From positions 1,860,001 to 1,924,000 of the forward strand of contig NC_016609.1 in the NCBI RefSeq assembly GCF_000246855.1: a stretch of 64,000 nt of DNA, written 5' to 3'. This DNA is from Niastella koreensis GR20-10. GTDB taxonomy: Bacteria; Bacteroidota; Bacteroidia; Chitinophagales; Chitinophagaceae. Below, in pieces: positions 40,972-50,392 of this stretch. Position numbers and translations under genes: made by a program. The notes below the pieces were generated by a model, which ran no database searches, had not been told where the DNA came from, and saw nothing but the letters and a program-made list of their open reading frames with translations. Position 1 is the stretch's first letter; each line of letters opens with the position of its first letter.

Positions 40972-43416
40972 ATGCGCATTATTCCATTTATTGTTACCGT
41001 AGTTGTTACTATAGGTTTAATTGTTACTTTAAGTAAGCCTATAGGCAGCATTCCGCCGCTGGGCAGTTTCCTTAGCCCGCAAACAGGGTTTTGGCAAAAT
41101 GCAGAACCCGTTGATGCCCATCCCAACCTCGATCTTAATTTTCCGCAACTGAAAGACAAGGTACAGGTGTACTTCGATGACAGAATGGTGCCGCATGTAT
41201 TTGCGCAGAACGATGAAGACCTGTATTTCGTACAAGGCTACCTGCATGCAAAATACCGCCTTTGGCAAATGGAGTTTCAAACCCGTGCCGCAGCTGGCCG
41301 CATTGCTGAAGTAGTGGGGCCCGGACCTAATAACAATTACCTGAACTACGACCGTAACATGCGCCGGTTGGGCATGCCATTTGGCGCCCATCGTACTCTC
41401 GATAGCATGGAAGCCGATGCCACTACCAAAAGCGTTCTCGATGCTTACACCTCGGGCGTGAATGCCTACATTGATAATTTATCGGAAAATGAATTGCCGC
41501 TCGAATACCGGTTACTGAACTATGTGCCCGAGCATTGGAACAATTTTAAAACCGCGCTCTTCCTGAAACAGATGAGCTTTAACCTGACTGGTGGTGATAA
41601 TGATTTTGAATTAACCAATGTACGCAATGTATTGAGCCGCGAAGATTTTGAAACCCTGTTCCCGGCCTTCCAGGATTCGCTGGACCCTATTATTCCCAAA
41701 GGCGAAGCATTTGCACCGCCTGCTTTTCGTCCACAAATGCCGATAACCTCAGACAGCGTCTACTTTAAATGGAACACGTTTGCCAGCATCGATGTATCGG
41801 CTGTTGACAAACCCAATAAAGACAATGGCAGTAACAACTGGGCAGTAAGTGGCGCCAAAACAAAAAGCGGCCGTCCCATTTTATGTAACGACCCGCATCT
41901 CGATTTAACCCTTCCATCCCTTTGGTTCGAGATCCAATTACATACACCGCAGCACAACGTGTACGGAGTTAGTTTCCCGGGAGCGCCCATGGTGGTCATT
42001 GGCTTTAACGATAGCTGCAGCTGGGGCGTTACCAATGCCGGCCGCGATGTAAAGGACTATTATAACATCAAATTCAAAGACGAAACAAAACAACAATACC
42101 TGTTCAATGGCAATTGGGTAAATACCGAGCTGCACATAGACACGATTAAAATAAAAGGCGCATTGCCTTTTTATGATACGGTTGCCTATACCCTATTCGG
42201 CCCTGTGCAATACGATAACTCTTTTAGCGGTAACCGCACCACACCCAATAACAATTTTGCTGTAAAGTGGAAAGCGCACGAAGGGGCCAACGAGTTGAAG
42301 ACTTTCTACCTGTTGAACCGGATGAAGAATATTGGCGACTATCACGAGGCACTTAAATTCTTTCACTGTCCGGGTCAGAACTTTGTGTTTGCGGACAAAA
42401 GCGGCGACATTGCCATCTGGCAACAGGGCGAGTTCCCCGCCAAATGGCGGCGCCAGGGAGATTTTATAATGCCCGGCGTTGATTCTTCCTATTTATGGCA
42501 GGGAAACATTGAACAACAGGAAAACCCGCACATCGAAAACCCGGTCCGGGGTTTTGTAAGCAGCGCTAACCAAACGCCTGCAGATTCAACCTATCCTTAT
42601 TACCTGGGGTGCGAGTATCCTATTTACCGGGGCATAGCCATTAACCGGTACCTGCGGCAATTAAACAATATCACCATCGATGATATGAAAAAAATGCAGA
42701 CCGATAATTACAATGTGTTTGCAGAAACGGCGCTGCCCCTGCTGATGAGCAATGTGGATGAGAGCACCTTAAGCATTGAAGAGAAAAAATACCTCGATAT
42801 CCTGCGCGGCTGGAACTTACGCGCCGATGCGGTTGAAAAAGCACCGGCCATCTTTCAACTGTGGTTCGATAACCTGGAGGCCGAAGTATGGAACGATGAC
42901 CTGGAAGTAGCCAGCAAACCGGTAAAAATGCCGCAGGAAGCTACGCTGGTGCATTGTTTAACTATGTCGAACTTCAAGTTTGCCGATAACATCAAAACCA
43001 ACCAGGTTGAATCGATCCAGGATGTGGTAACAGCCGCCTTTAAAAAAACAGTACCGGTAGTATCTCTGGCCGATCAAAAAGCCAACCTGAACTGGGGTAA
43101 ATACAAGGATGCAGGCATCAGGCATTTACTGCGGCGGGAGCCCTTGAGCCGTTTTCATTTAATGACCGGTGGCGGCGAAAACATGATCAATGCCACCAAC
43201 CAGTTTCATGGGCCCAGCTGGCGCATGATTGTTGAGTTGACTGATAAAACCGAGGCCTGGGGTATTTATCCGGGCGGACAAAGTGGTAATCCCGGCAGCA
43301 AGTACTACGATAATTTTATTGATAAATGGACTGAAGGGAAGTACGACAAACTGTGGGTGATGGACGCCGGGGAAGCTAAAGACAAAAGGGTTCTTTTTAC
43401 TATGAACTTTAATTAA
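40972..43416 (+). CDS. Penicillin-acylase-family N-terminal-nucleophile hydrolase
   Basis: 814 aa. N-terminal hydrophobic segment (IIPFIVTVVVTIGLIVTL) acts as signal or anchor. The precursor is self-cleaved before S287 in NGSNNWAVSG, giving an alpha chain of ~286 residues and a beta chain of ~528. AKTKSGRPILCNDPHLDLTLP, APMVVIGFNDSCSWGVTNAG (oxyanion/backbone loop) and VKDYYNIKF follow the family; the C-terminus has GQSGNPGSKYYDNFIDKW. Family members cleave amides such as penicillins, N-acyl-homoserine lactones or lipopeptides; substrate not determinable. Followed after 6 nt by a small membrane protein gene, so an operon is likely. Confidence 0.92.
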   Translation: MRIIPFIVTVVVTIGLIVTLSKPIGSIPPLGSFLSPQTGFWQNAEPVDAHPNLDLNFPQLKDKVQVYFDDRMVPHVFAQNDEDLYFVQGYLHAKYRLWQMEFQTRAAAGRIAEVVGPGPNNNYLNYDRNMRRLGMPFGAHRTLDSMEADATTKSVLDAYTSGVNAYIDNLSENELPLEYRLLNYVPEHWNNFKTALFLKQMSFNLTGGDNDFELTNVRNVLSREDFETLFPAFQDSLDPIIPKGEAFAPPAFRPQMPITSDSVYFKWNTFASIDVSAVDKPNKDNGSNNWAVSGAKTKSGRPILCNDPHLDLTLPSLWFEIQLHTPQHNVYGVSFPGAPMVVIGFNDSCSWGVTNAGRDVKDYYNIKFKDETKQQYLFNGNWVNTELHIDTIKIKGALPFYDTVAYTLFGPVQYDNSFSGNRTTPNNNFAVKWKAHEGANELKTFYLLNRMKNIGDYHEALKFFHCPGQNFVFADKSGDIAIWQQGEFPAKWRRQGDFIMPGVDSSYLWQGNIEQQENPHIENPVRGFVSSANQTPADSTYPYYLGCEYPIYRGIAINRYLRQLNNITIDDMKKMQTDNYNVFAETALPLLMSNVDESTLSIEEKKYLDILRGWNLRADAVEKAPAIFQLWFDNLEAEVWNDDLEVASKPVKMPQEATLVHCLTMSNFKFADNIKTNQVESIQDVVTAAFKKTVPVVSLADQKANLNWGKYKDAGIRHLLRREPLSRFHLMTGGGENMINATNQFHGPSWRMIVELTDKTEAWGIYPGGQSGNPGSKYYDNFIDKWTEGKYDKLWVMDAGEAKDKRVLFTMNFN

Positions 43417-43422
43417 GCACAA

Positions 43423-43797
43423 ATGAAATTCGGGGTTTCTGTATTACTGACAATTATTGCAAGCTTTGCAGCGGGATTGTATTTACCCTTCTGGAGTGTG
43501 GCGCTGGTATCGTTTTGTGTGGCCGCATTTATATACCAAAAACCGGTTATGGCCTGGTTAACAGGCTTTGTAAGCATTTTTATATGCTGGGGTTTGCTGG
43601 CCTTTTGGATCGACTCATTAAACGACAGCATACTCTCAACCCGTATGGCCAGCCCCGGGCTGTTCCCATTAGGCGGGTCATCTTCCCTGCTGTTACTCAT
43701 AACTGCAGTAGTGGGCGCTATTATTGGCGGAATGGCTGCATTATCGGGTAGCCTTTTAAGAAGGTACCTCGATGAACGTAAAGCAAGTGATTACTAG
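43423..43797 (+). CDS. Small integral membrane protein
   Basis: 124 aa, four hydrophobic helices (FGVSVLLTIIASFAAGLYL, FWSVALVSFCVAAFIY, WLTGFVSIFICWGLLAFWI, SSSLLLLITAVVGAIIGGMA) and a charged tail RRYLDERKASDY. A Bacteroidetes-style hypothetical whose family I cannot name. Starts 6 nt after the acylase stop and is followed after 33 nt by an RDD protein; perhaps an envelope accessory of the acylase. Confidence 0.7.
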   Translation: MKFGVSVLLTIIASFAAGLYLPFWSVALVSFCVAAFIYQKPVMAWLTGFVSIFICWGLLAFWIDSLNDSILSTRMASPGLFPLGGSSSLLLLITAVVGAIIGGMAALSGSLLRRYLDERKASDY

Positions 43798-43830
43798 TCC
43801 ATATTTGGTTTTTAATAATTTATACCCCTT

Positions 43831-44295
43831 ATGGAAGACCTCTTATCCAACATAGTTTACACTCCGGTATTCGCATCCAAAAGAAAGCGCTGGGGAGCCA
43901 GTTTAGTTGACTACGTTCTTTACTTTGCAGCATTTATTTTCATATGTTACTTTTTCGGTACCCGCACCATGGATGAAAATGGCAACAGTTCCTGGAACCT
44001 GGACGGTTTACCCGGCTTCATAGGAATAGTAGTGTCCTGGCTGTTGTTTTTTCCGGTTATAGAATCGTTTAATGACGGACAAACCATTGGCAAAGCATTG
44101 TTTCGGATAAAAACTGTCAAAGAAGATGGGTCCAGGATAAATTTTGGCACGAGTTTCTTAAGGCATTTTTTCGATTGGGTTGATTACCTGCCTTTTCTGG
44201 GCATCTGCGGAATGATCGTTGCATCCAATAACGATAAGAAACAACGTGTAGGCGACCTGGTGGCAAAAACCATAGTGGTTAATTCCAGGAGTTAA
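43831..44295 (+). CDS. RDD-family membrane protein
   Basis: 154 aa. RDD motif-like segment FASKRKRWGASLVDYVLYFA (R-x-x-A-x-x-x-D of the family) with three membrane helices; PVIESFNDGQTIGKALFRIKTV is the family's GQTxGKxLxxIxVV motif; ends RVGDLVAKTIVV. RDD proteins are small membrane proteins of unsettled function, some linked to Na+/Li+ extrusion. Confidence 0.88.
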   Translation: MEDLLSNIVYTPVFASKRKRWGASLVDYVLYFAAFIFICYFFGTRTMDENGNSSWNLDGLPGFIGIVVSWLLFFPVIESFNDGQTIGKALFRIKTVKEDGSRINFGTSFLRHFFDWVDYLPFLGICGMIVASNNDKKQRVGDLVAKTIVVNSRS

Positions 44296-44404
44296 TTACT
44301 ATTCTTTATCGTAAAATAAGCAGTTCATTTATTTATAAGGCAGTTTTAAATAATTTGACGAATACCTAATCAGGATTTGGCCTTATTTTCGCGTTCGTCG
44401 CGAT

Positions 44405-46870
44405 ATGAGAATACTGTCCTTACTTACCCTCTTTATTATTGGTTTTACATCCGTGCAGGCCGCGCGGATCAGCGGCAGGGTCACTGACGAAAAAGGACAG
44501 GTGCTGGTGTATGCTTCCATCCTGGTAAAAGGCACCACCCAGGGAACTACGGCCAATAAAGAAGGCGATTATTTTCTGCATCTCAATTCGGGCACATACA
44601 CTATTGTAGCGCAATATGTGGGCTATAGCCGCCAGGAAAAAACGATTACCGTAGGCACAGACAATATCACGCTCGATTTTCAGCTGTCTGTTCAACAATT
44701 CAATTTAAAAGAAGTAGTGGTAAAGCCCGGTGGGGAAGACCCCGCCTATGAGATCATTCGCAACGCCATTAAAAAAAGGCCCTATTACCGGCATCAGCTT
44801 AATACCTTTCAATGTGAGGTGTATATAAAAGGGCAGCTGCAGTTGCGGGCTTATCCCAAAAAAATCATGGGCACGCCGGTTGATTTTGAAGATGGTGATA
44901 CCAGTCAACGGAAAATGCTTTTTCTGTCGGAAACCGTAGCGCGGTATTCAGTTGAAAAGCCACGCAAAAGTAAAATCGAAGTACTTTCTACCAAGGTAAG
45001 CGGCAGAAGCGATGAGTTTGGATTAAGTACCCCCCAGATCGTTTCATTTTACGAGAATAACATCCAGGTGGGCCGTAACCTGAACCCGCGTGGTTTTATT
45101 TCACCCATTGCCAGCAGTGCGCTGGGTTTTTACTATTATCATTACGAAGGCAGTTTTATAGAAGATGGGCGGGAGGTCAACCGCATTAAGGTAATACCCA
45201 AGCGACGGTACGAGCCGCTGTTCAGCGGGTATATCAATATCACCGAAGGCGACTGGCGCATTCACAGTTTGCAATTGCGGCTTACCAAGGCTTCCCAGAT
45301 GGAGCTGATAGATTCGCTGAATATTGATCAGTTGTATGTTCCTTTTAACAAAGATGTGTGGGTGATAAAAACGCAGGTATTGTACCCGGCGGTAAAACTG
45401 TTGGGTTTTGATGCGTTTGGCAGTTTTGTAAATGTGTATTCCCAATTTAATATCACGCCTTCATTTGAGCGGAAGTTTTTTAACAATACATATCTGAAGA
45501 TCTATGAAGGTTCCAATAAGAAGGCGGCTGCTTTCTGGGATTCCATTCGTCCCTTGCCCTTGCAGGCAGAGGAAATAGCCGATTACTACAAAAAAGACAG
45601 CCTGGAAAAAGCACATAGAGATCCGCATTACCTCGACTCCATCGATCGCCGTAGAAACAAACTACACCTGTTCCCTTTAATTGCAACGGGACAGGAGTTT
45701 TACAGGGAGAAAAAACGGGAGATCTACAGTGTGAACCCCTTGCTGGAAACCATTGCTTACAACACTGTGGAAGGCTGGTTAGGCAGCTTTGGCGGCAGCT
45801 ATACCAAACTGCTGGATACCATTCCCGGTTCGCGGCATGCGTTTAGTGCAGAACCTGCCATCCGGTATGGTACCAGCAATCATCACCTCAATGCATCGGG
45901 TAAGTTTACATATACGTATGGTAAAAAATATTTTTCTTCTTTCTCATTAAGCGGTGGCAAATGGGTGTACCAGTTCAATAATACCAATCCCATCAGTCAA
46001 CTGAGTAATACCATTCGCAGCTGGTTGTTCGAGCGTAATTACGCCAAATTTTATGAGGCCTGGCATGCGCAATTCAATTTTTCAAAGGAAGTTGGCAGCG
46101 GGATCACGGTGTTTGGCGGTTTAAAATACGAAGACCGCATTCCATTGGAGAATACCACCAATTATTCGGCGGGCAACCGCAAGAACATCGAGTTTACGCC
46201 GAATTACCCCCTTGATTTGACGGCGGAGAACTTTAAACGCCATCAGGCATTGATTGGAAAGATTGGGATAAGCTGGTTACCCGGGGCCAAATACATCGAA
46301 TATCCCGACAGGATCGTGAACGTGGGTTCACAATATCCGTTGTTTACCCTGTCTTACAGAAAAGGTTTTCAAAACTGGCTGGGCAGTGATATCAATTACT
46401 CCAAATGGCGGTTCGATGTACAGCAACGGCTTGACCTGAACCTGGGTGGAAATTTTCGCTATAAGATGAGCCTGGGTGGCTTTATAAGGCGCGATAGTGT
46501 GGCAGTGATAGATTATAACCATTTTAATGGGAACGAAATTCTGGCCTCTGCTGAATACCTGTACGGTTTCCAGTTATTGCCTTACTATAAATACAGCAAC
46601 AAGAACCGGTTGTATGCAGAAGGGCATATTGAACATCACTTTAATGGCCTGCTCACCAATAAGATCCCCGTTTTTCGCCAAACCAACTGGTACCTGGTAA
46701 TGGGCGCCAATGCGTTGTATGTTGATAGTGATAAGGAATACATTGAAGTATTCGCCGGTTTTGAGAACATTCTCAAAATAGCCCGGCTCGACTTTGTATG
46801 GGGCTTTGATAAAGACAAGGTTTCAGCATTTGGCATCAGGTTGGGTATAAGGGGCTTTGGAAGACTGTAA
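44405..46870 (+). CDS. DUF5686 outer-membrane protein with carboxypeptidase-regulatory-like domain
   Basis: 821 aa. Signal peptide MRILSLLTLFIIGFTSVQAA. Residues ~20-98 form a CarboxypepD_reg-like domain (ISGRVTDEKGQVLVYASILV, GDYFLHLNSGTYTIVAQYVG). DUF5686 follows from ~105 (EVVVKPGGEDPAYEIIRNAI with RPYYRHQLNTFQCEVYIKGQ), then a predicted beta-barrel ending IRLGIRGFGRL. These occur throughout Bacteroidetes outer membranes with no settled role. Heptamer arrays of CAATNNN type follow. Confidence 0.9.
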   Translation: MRILSLLTLFIIGFTSVQAARISGRVTDEKGQVLVYASILVKGTTQGTTANKEGDYFLHLNSGTYTIVAQYVGYSRQEKTITVGTDNITLDFQLSVQQFNLKEVVVKPGGEDPAYEIIRNAIKKRPYYRHQLNTFQCEVYIKGQLQLRAYPKKIMGTPVDFEDGDTSQRKMLFLSETVARYSVEKPRKSKIEVLSTKVSGRSDEFGLSTPQIVSFYENNIQVGRNLNPRGFISPIASSALGFYYYHYEGSFIEDGREVNRIKVIPKRRYEPLFSGYINITEGDWRIHSLQLRLTKASQMELIDSLNIDQLYVPFNKDVWVIKTQVLYPAVKLLGFDAFGSFVNVYSQFNITPSFERKFFNNTYLKIYEGSNKKAAAFWDSIRPLPLQAEEIADYYKKDSLEKAHRDPHYLDSIDRRRNKLHLFPLIATGQEFYREKKREIYSVNPLLETIAYNTVEGWLGSFGGSYTKLLDTIPGSRHAFSAEPAIRYGTSNHHLNASGKFTYTYGKKYFSSFSLSGGKWVYQFNNTNPISQLSNTIRSWLFERNYAKFYEAWHAQFNFSKEVGSGITVFGGLKYEDRIPLENTTNYSAGNRKNIEFTPNYPLDLTAENFKRHQALIGKIGISWLPGAKYIEYPDRIVNVGSQYPLFTLSYRKGFQNWLGSDINYSKWRFDVQQRLDLNLGGNFRYKMSLGGFIRRDSVAVIDYNHFNGNEILASAEYLYGFQLLPYYKYSNKNRLYAEGHIEHHFNGLLTNKIPVFRQTNWYLVMGANALYVDSDKEYIEVFAGFENILKIARLDFVWGFDKDKVSAFGIRLGIRGFGRL

Positions 46871-46875
46871 ATCAA

Positions 46876-46979
46876 CAGGCAATGGACAATTGACAATTAG
46901 CAAATCATTCCTATTGCCAAAAATTCCTATAGATGGCAGATTTTCCCTGACAATTGCTTATTGCCTATTGTCTATTGGT
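46876..46979. repeat. CAATTGA-type heptamers with inverted partner after DUF5686
   Basis: Words CAATGGA, CAATTGA, CAATTAG at 46880-46900, and complementary TTGCCTA, TTGTCTA words at 46953-46979. The same CAATAGA word set recurs inside the end of trhO. Confidence 0.8.
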
Positions 46980-46982
46980 TCT

Positions 46983-46990
46983 TATCTTTG
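46983..46990 (+). promoter_or_regulatory. -7 element (TATCTTTG) of trhO
   Basis: Exact TAnnTTTG, 50 nt before the ATG at 47041, directly after the heptamer array. Confidence 0.65.
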
Positions 46991-47040
46991 CCGCGTTTAT
47001 AATTTTTGACTGCCCTGCAAGCGGTCGCAAAAATTCAAAA

Positions 47041-48105
47041 ATGGCAATATTACACAACCGCGTCTCCCAGAAGGAGCTGAAAGAACTTTTGTACCAGGAA
47101 ACAGAACCCCGTACTACCATTTCCTTTTATCAGTATTTCCCCATCGCCGAACCTGAAGAATTCCGCAACGAACTGTATAAGCATTTAGAGGCACTAAAAG
47201 TGTTTGGCCGCATTTACGTGGCGCACGAAGGCATCAATGCCCAGATCAGTGTGCCGGAAGGTAACTACGAGGCATTCAAGGCCTTTTTGTATTCTTATGA
47301 ACCGTTGAACGGGTTACGCCTGAACATTGCTGTTGATGATGACGGTAAATCGTTTTGGGTGTTGAAAATAAAAGTGCGCGACAAGATCGTAGCCGATGGT
47401 ATAACTGACGAAACGTTCAATATGGCCAACAAAGGCAAATATGTAAATGCCCACCAGTTGAATGTTATGCTGAACGATCCTGAAACCATTGTGGTTGATA
47501 TGCGCAATCACTATGAGTATGAGGTAGGTCATTTTGTAAAAGCCCTGGAAGTGCCCAGCGATACCTTTCGCGAGCAGTTACCCATGGCGGTTGACATGCT
47601 GAAAGACGCCAAAGATAAAAACATCATTATGTATTGCACCGGCGGCATCCGCTGTGAAAAAGCCAGTGCATATATGTTGCATCACGGGTTTCAGAACGTA
47701 TTTCACCTCGAAGGCGGTATTATCAATTATGCCAAACAGGTAAAGGAAAACGGGCTCGACAGCAAATTCATTGGAAAGAACTTTGTGTTTGACAACAGGC
47801 TGGGAGAGCGCATTACCCCCGACATTATTGCCCGTTGTCACCAGTGTGGTAACCCGGCCGATAACCATGCCAATTGTGCCAATGATGGCTGCCACCTGTT
47901 GTTTATTCAATGCGACAATTGCCGCCAGCAATATGAAGGTTGTTGCAGCAAGGAATGCCAGGATTTTAATCATTTACCCGAAGAGGAGCGTAAGGAGCAG
48001 CGCAAGGGCATAGATAAAGGACGGAATATTTTTAATAAATCGCGCCACAGGTTGAGGCCGAGGTTGGGAGAGCAAGGGCAACAGCCAATAGACAATGAGC
48101 AATAG
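47041..48105 (+). CDS. trhO: tRNA uridine(34) hydroxylase TrhO (rhodanese-like, UPF0176)
   Basis: The start is set at [20 protein letters not shown] (47041), placing the TATCTTTG box 50 nt upstream. 354 aa. UPF0176 N-terminal domain ([34 protein letters not shown]), rhodanese domain ([18 protein letters not shown], catalytic Cys in [17 protein letters not shown]) and a Cys-rich zinc-like tail ([36 protein letters not shown]). It makes 5-hydroxyuridine-34 in tRNA with O2. The last codons (PIDNEQ and stop) are written in CAATAGA/CAATGAG words, so the array has entered and reshaped the C-terminus. Confidence 0.93.
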   Translation: MAILHNRVSQKELKELLYQETEPRTTISFYQYFPIAEPEEFRNELYKHLEALKVFGRIYVAHEGINAQISVPEGNYEAFKAFLYSYEPLNGLRLNIAVDDDGKSFWVLKIKVRDKIVADGITDETFNMANKGKYVNAHQLNVMLNDPETIVVDMRNHYEYEVGHFVKALEVPSDTFREQLPMAVDMLKDAKDKNIIMYCTGGIRCEKASAYMLHHGFQNVFHLEGGIINYAKQVKENGLDSKFIGKNFVFDNRLGERITPDIIARCHQCGNPADNHANCANDGCHLLFIQCDNCRQQYEGCCSKECQDFNHLPEEERKEQRKGIDKGRNIFNKSRHRLRPRLGEQGQQPIDNEQ

Positions 48106-48154
48106 ACAATAGGCAGAGGGCAGAGGGCAGAGGGCAGAGGGCAGAGGGCAAGGA
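48086..48154. repeat. CAATAGA then CAGAGGG heptamer array crossing the trhO stop
   Basis: Four CAATNRN words (48086-48113) containing the stop TAG at 48103-48105 are followed without a gap by five identical CAGAGGG words (48114-48148) and a partial word. Confidence 0.93.
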
Positions 48155-48213
48155 AAAATCCGCTGAAGTTAGGCTATACCCCACGAAATCAATGGAATCT
48201 GCGGCATAAAGTC

Positions 48214-48256
48214 ATCCCCGTCAGGAGAAAAGCTTTCCTGACGGGGATTTGTTTTT
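48214..48256 (+). terminator. Intrinsic terminator of trhO
   Basis: 13-bp stem ATCCCCGTCAGGA / TCCTGACGGGGAT, 9-nt loop, then TTGTTTTT. It lies ~110 nt after the stop and forms the first units of the 20-bp array. Confidence 0.93.
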
Positions 48257-48500
48257 CCCGGAAGGAAATACCCCTTCCTGCCAGGAAATTGTAAAACCTT
48301 TTGGGATATCAGAAAACCCGGTGGGGATTCTCTTTTCTCGCCGGGAATTCAAAAAGGTCGGCAGGAAATAAGGATTCCCGGAAGGAAATGAAAAAAGTGG
48401 CAGGGAATTGAGAAATCCTTTCAGGAATTCGCGATTCCTTCCGGGAATTCAAAAAGGTCGCATGGAAAACAGAATTCCCTTAAGGAATTGGAAAAAACAA
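48221..48500. repeat. Exact 20-bp-period degenerate array, 14 units
   Basis: Written 20 bases per row from 48221, almost every row has GGRAWT or GGGATT in columns 4-9, and most have a TTCC- or TCC-like block in columns 15-19. No insertion or deletion breaks the phase over 280 bp. Rows 48341 and 48441 are identical over all 20 bases. Adjacent half-units are complementary (AGGAA with TTCCT). 20 is not a multiple of 3, so it is not coding. The first two rows are the trhO terminator arms. Confidence 0.9.
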
Positions 48501-48737
48501 GCGTAAGAGGTTGATAAATAACCTGAATATGTCCCGGATTTTTAAATTATGGATCGTAATATTCTGAATAAGGCTTTAAATTGGTCAACTTAGGCTTATC
48601 AATGCACAGGTTCCCCTTAAAACTTTACAATTGGGGGTGTGTTTGTTCCAAAACAAGAGCTTCTGCAGGCGGATGTAGGTTAAAAATCAATAAACAAGGC
48701 TCGTCAACAGGCAAATTAGCCTGCTGATCATTTACAT
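48501..48737. other. Remaining convergent gap after the 20-bp array
   Basis: AT-rich, no array, one small hairpin (CAGGC-AAATTA-GCCTG near 48708). Nothing else seen. Confidence 0.5.
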
Positions 48738-48765
48738 TGAACTTAAAACTTAAAACCTGGAACTG
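48738..48765. repeat. AGGTTTT heptamers after the lactonase stop
   Basis: On the minus strand, four words (CAGTTCC, AGGTTTT, AAGTTTT, AAGTTCA) starting 3 nt after the TAA. Confidence 0.75.
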
Positions 48766-48768
48766 GCT

Positions 48769-49881
48769 TTATCGTTCATTGGCCCACTTCAAACACACAG
48801 GATTGCCTACCTCAATGCGTTTGCCGGTATCGGTTAACAAACCGGTTTCTTTATTACGTTTAAATACCACAACATTGTTGCTTTCCTGGTTGGCCACCAG
48901 TAAAAAGCTCCCCGTAGGATCGATGGAGAAGTTGCGTGGTACATCCCCTTTTGTTGGTTCGGAACCGATGAAGGTTAATTTACCGTTTTTGGCAATGGAG
49001 AAAATAGTAATGTTATTAGCCGGAGTTCGATTGGAGGCATACAGGAATTTGCCATCAGGCGAAATATGAATATCAGCCGACCATTTCTTTTCTTTAAAAT
49101 CGGCCGGATAGGTGGAGATGCGCTGGATCAATGTCAATTTTCCATTGTTATACTTATAGCCCGATACTTCGCCACCCATTTCTTCAACCAGGTAGGCCAG
49201 TTTGCCATTGGGGTGAAAAGTAAAATGCCGTGGCCCGCCGCCTGCAGGAACTGCTGCAAAAGGTACCGGCGCTGGTTCAGGTTTGCCACTGCCTGGGTTA
49301 AATGAATAGATCATCACTTTATCGATGCCCAGGTCGGGTACAAAAATGTATTTATCATCGGGTGAAAAAACGGTAGAATGCACATGTGGTTTCTCCTGCC
49401 GCTCCTTATTGACGCTGCTGCCCGTATGTTGAACGGTGGTAGGAACACCCAGCGAGCCATTGGCCATAACTGGCAGGGTAGAAAAGCTGCCTCCGGTATA
49501 ATTGGCTACGGCCACCCATTTGCCGGTTTTATTTACAGCTACATAAGCGGGGTGGTCGCCTCCGCTGGTTTGTTTATCGAGATATTTTAATGCGCCGTTG
49601 GTTTTATCGAACGAAAAAACCGACACACTGCCTTTATCGTTAGCATCTTCATTTACGGCGTATACAAATTTTTCATCGGGCGAAAGATCTAAATAGGAAG
49701 GGTTGGAAGCGGTGGCTTTGTTTACGTAATTGACGTCACCGGTTGCTGTGTTCATTTTATAAACATATATGCCCTCGCTTTTTCCTTTGGTATAGGTGCC
49801 TATTACCAGGTAATAATCCGATTGGCAATTGGCAATTACAGTTATGGCAAGCAAAAGCAGAATGGTGCAGATGTGTTTCAT
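48769..49881 (-). CDS. Secreted seven-bladed lactonase (6-phosphogluconolactonase-like)
   Basis: 370 aa. Signal peptide MKHICTILLLLAITVIANC. Beta-propeller repeats with the family words LVIGTYTKGKSEGIYVYKMN, NPSYLDLSPDEKFVYAVNED, GDHPAYVAVNKTGKWVAVAN and GGGPRHFTFHPNGKLAYLVE, ADIHISPDGKFLYASNRTPA, VPRNFSIDPTGSFLLVANQE. These place it in the PF10282 lactonase family (YbhE). The signal peptide makes it periplasmic, so a sugar-lactone or related ester outside the pentose pathway is the likely substrate. Confidence 0.88.
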   Translation of the reverse strand: MKHICTILLLLAITVIANCQSDYYLVIGTYTKGKSEGIYVYKMNTATGDVNYVNKATASNPSYLDLSPDEKFVYAVNEDANDKGSVSVFSFDKTNGALKYLDKQTSGGDHPAYVAVNKTGKWVAVANYTGGSFSTLPVMANGSLGVPTTVQHTGSSVNKERQEKPHVHSTVFSPDDKYIFVPDLGIDKVMIYSFNPGSGKPEPAPVPFAAVPAGGGPRHFTFHPNGKLAYLVEEMGGEVSGYKYNNGKLTLIQRISTYPADFKEKKWSADIHISPDGKFLYASNRTPANNITIFSIAKNGKLTFIGSEPTKGDVPRNFSIDPTGSFLLVANQESNNVVVFKRNKETGLLTDTGKRIEVGNPVCLKWANER

Positions 49882-49953
49882 AACCGGAAGATACGTTGAT
49901 CTGTCAATTCCCCCTTTGGTTTTTTGTGGAGAAATATCAATAGAAAGGCTTTG

Positions 49954-50382
49954 TTAAAAATGGTTATTTCGTGAACCAACTGTCAAAGTGCTTAAAAAGT
50001 GTGTTGCCCAATAATATGAACCGGAAATGAATAATAGGATCAGGGATATGCCAATTAATATCATGGCCCCGCCAAATGAGCCCCAATAAGTGAGTATTAC
50101 CGCCTCACGGGGAAAGTCTTTTTGGTAAGCCACCTTTACCTGTTCCCCAATTGAAAATGCTGGTGGGCTGGTTGCAACATTGTCTTCAATTCTAACTTCA
50201 TCTTTATCGTGTGTGTAAAACCTGAAGATGGGCGTATATGTTCCTTCGTCTATATCTTTTTTCTGTTCAACAACTGTTGCCATCGTTATTGTTCCGCTTT
50301 TTATAGATTTGATACGGCTATAAAAATCATACATGCCAGTGCTAAGTATAAGTAACCCCATCCATAAACAAAATGAATACAT
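49954..50382 (-). CDS. DUF3592 membrane protein, tandem copy 1
   Basis: 142 aa: an N-terminal helix, a beta-rich DUF3592 centre (GTITMATVVEQKKDIDEGTY, PIFRFYTHDKDEVRIEDNVA, SIGEQVKVAYQKDFPREAVI) and a second helix (AMILIGISLILLFISGSYYW). 10 nt after its neighbour. The shared LLxxLLLxFISGxxYW ending shows a tandem duplication. Function unknown. Confidence 0.82.
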   Translation of the reverse strand: MYSFCLWMGLLILSTGMYDFYSRIKSIKSGTITMATVVEQKKDIDEGTYTPIFRFYTHDKDEVRIEDNVATSPPAFSIGEQVKVAYQKDFPREAVILTYWGSFGGAMILIGISLILLFISGSYYWATHFLSTLTVGSRNNHF

Positions 50383-50392
50383 ATGCGGGTGA

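Noticed and set aside
48221..48500. Plasmid-type iterons or a replication/partition site
   Set aside because: The 20-bp period fits iterons, but no rep or par gene is near and the flanks are chromosomal housekeeping genes. Kept only as an unexplained array.
893..48765. CRISPR arrays
   Set aside because: The repeats are 7-9 (or 20) bp, adjoining, without spacers, and no cas gene is present.
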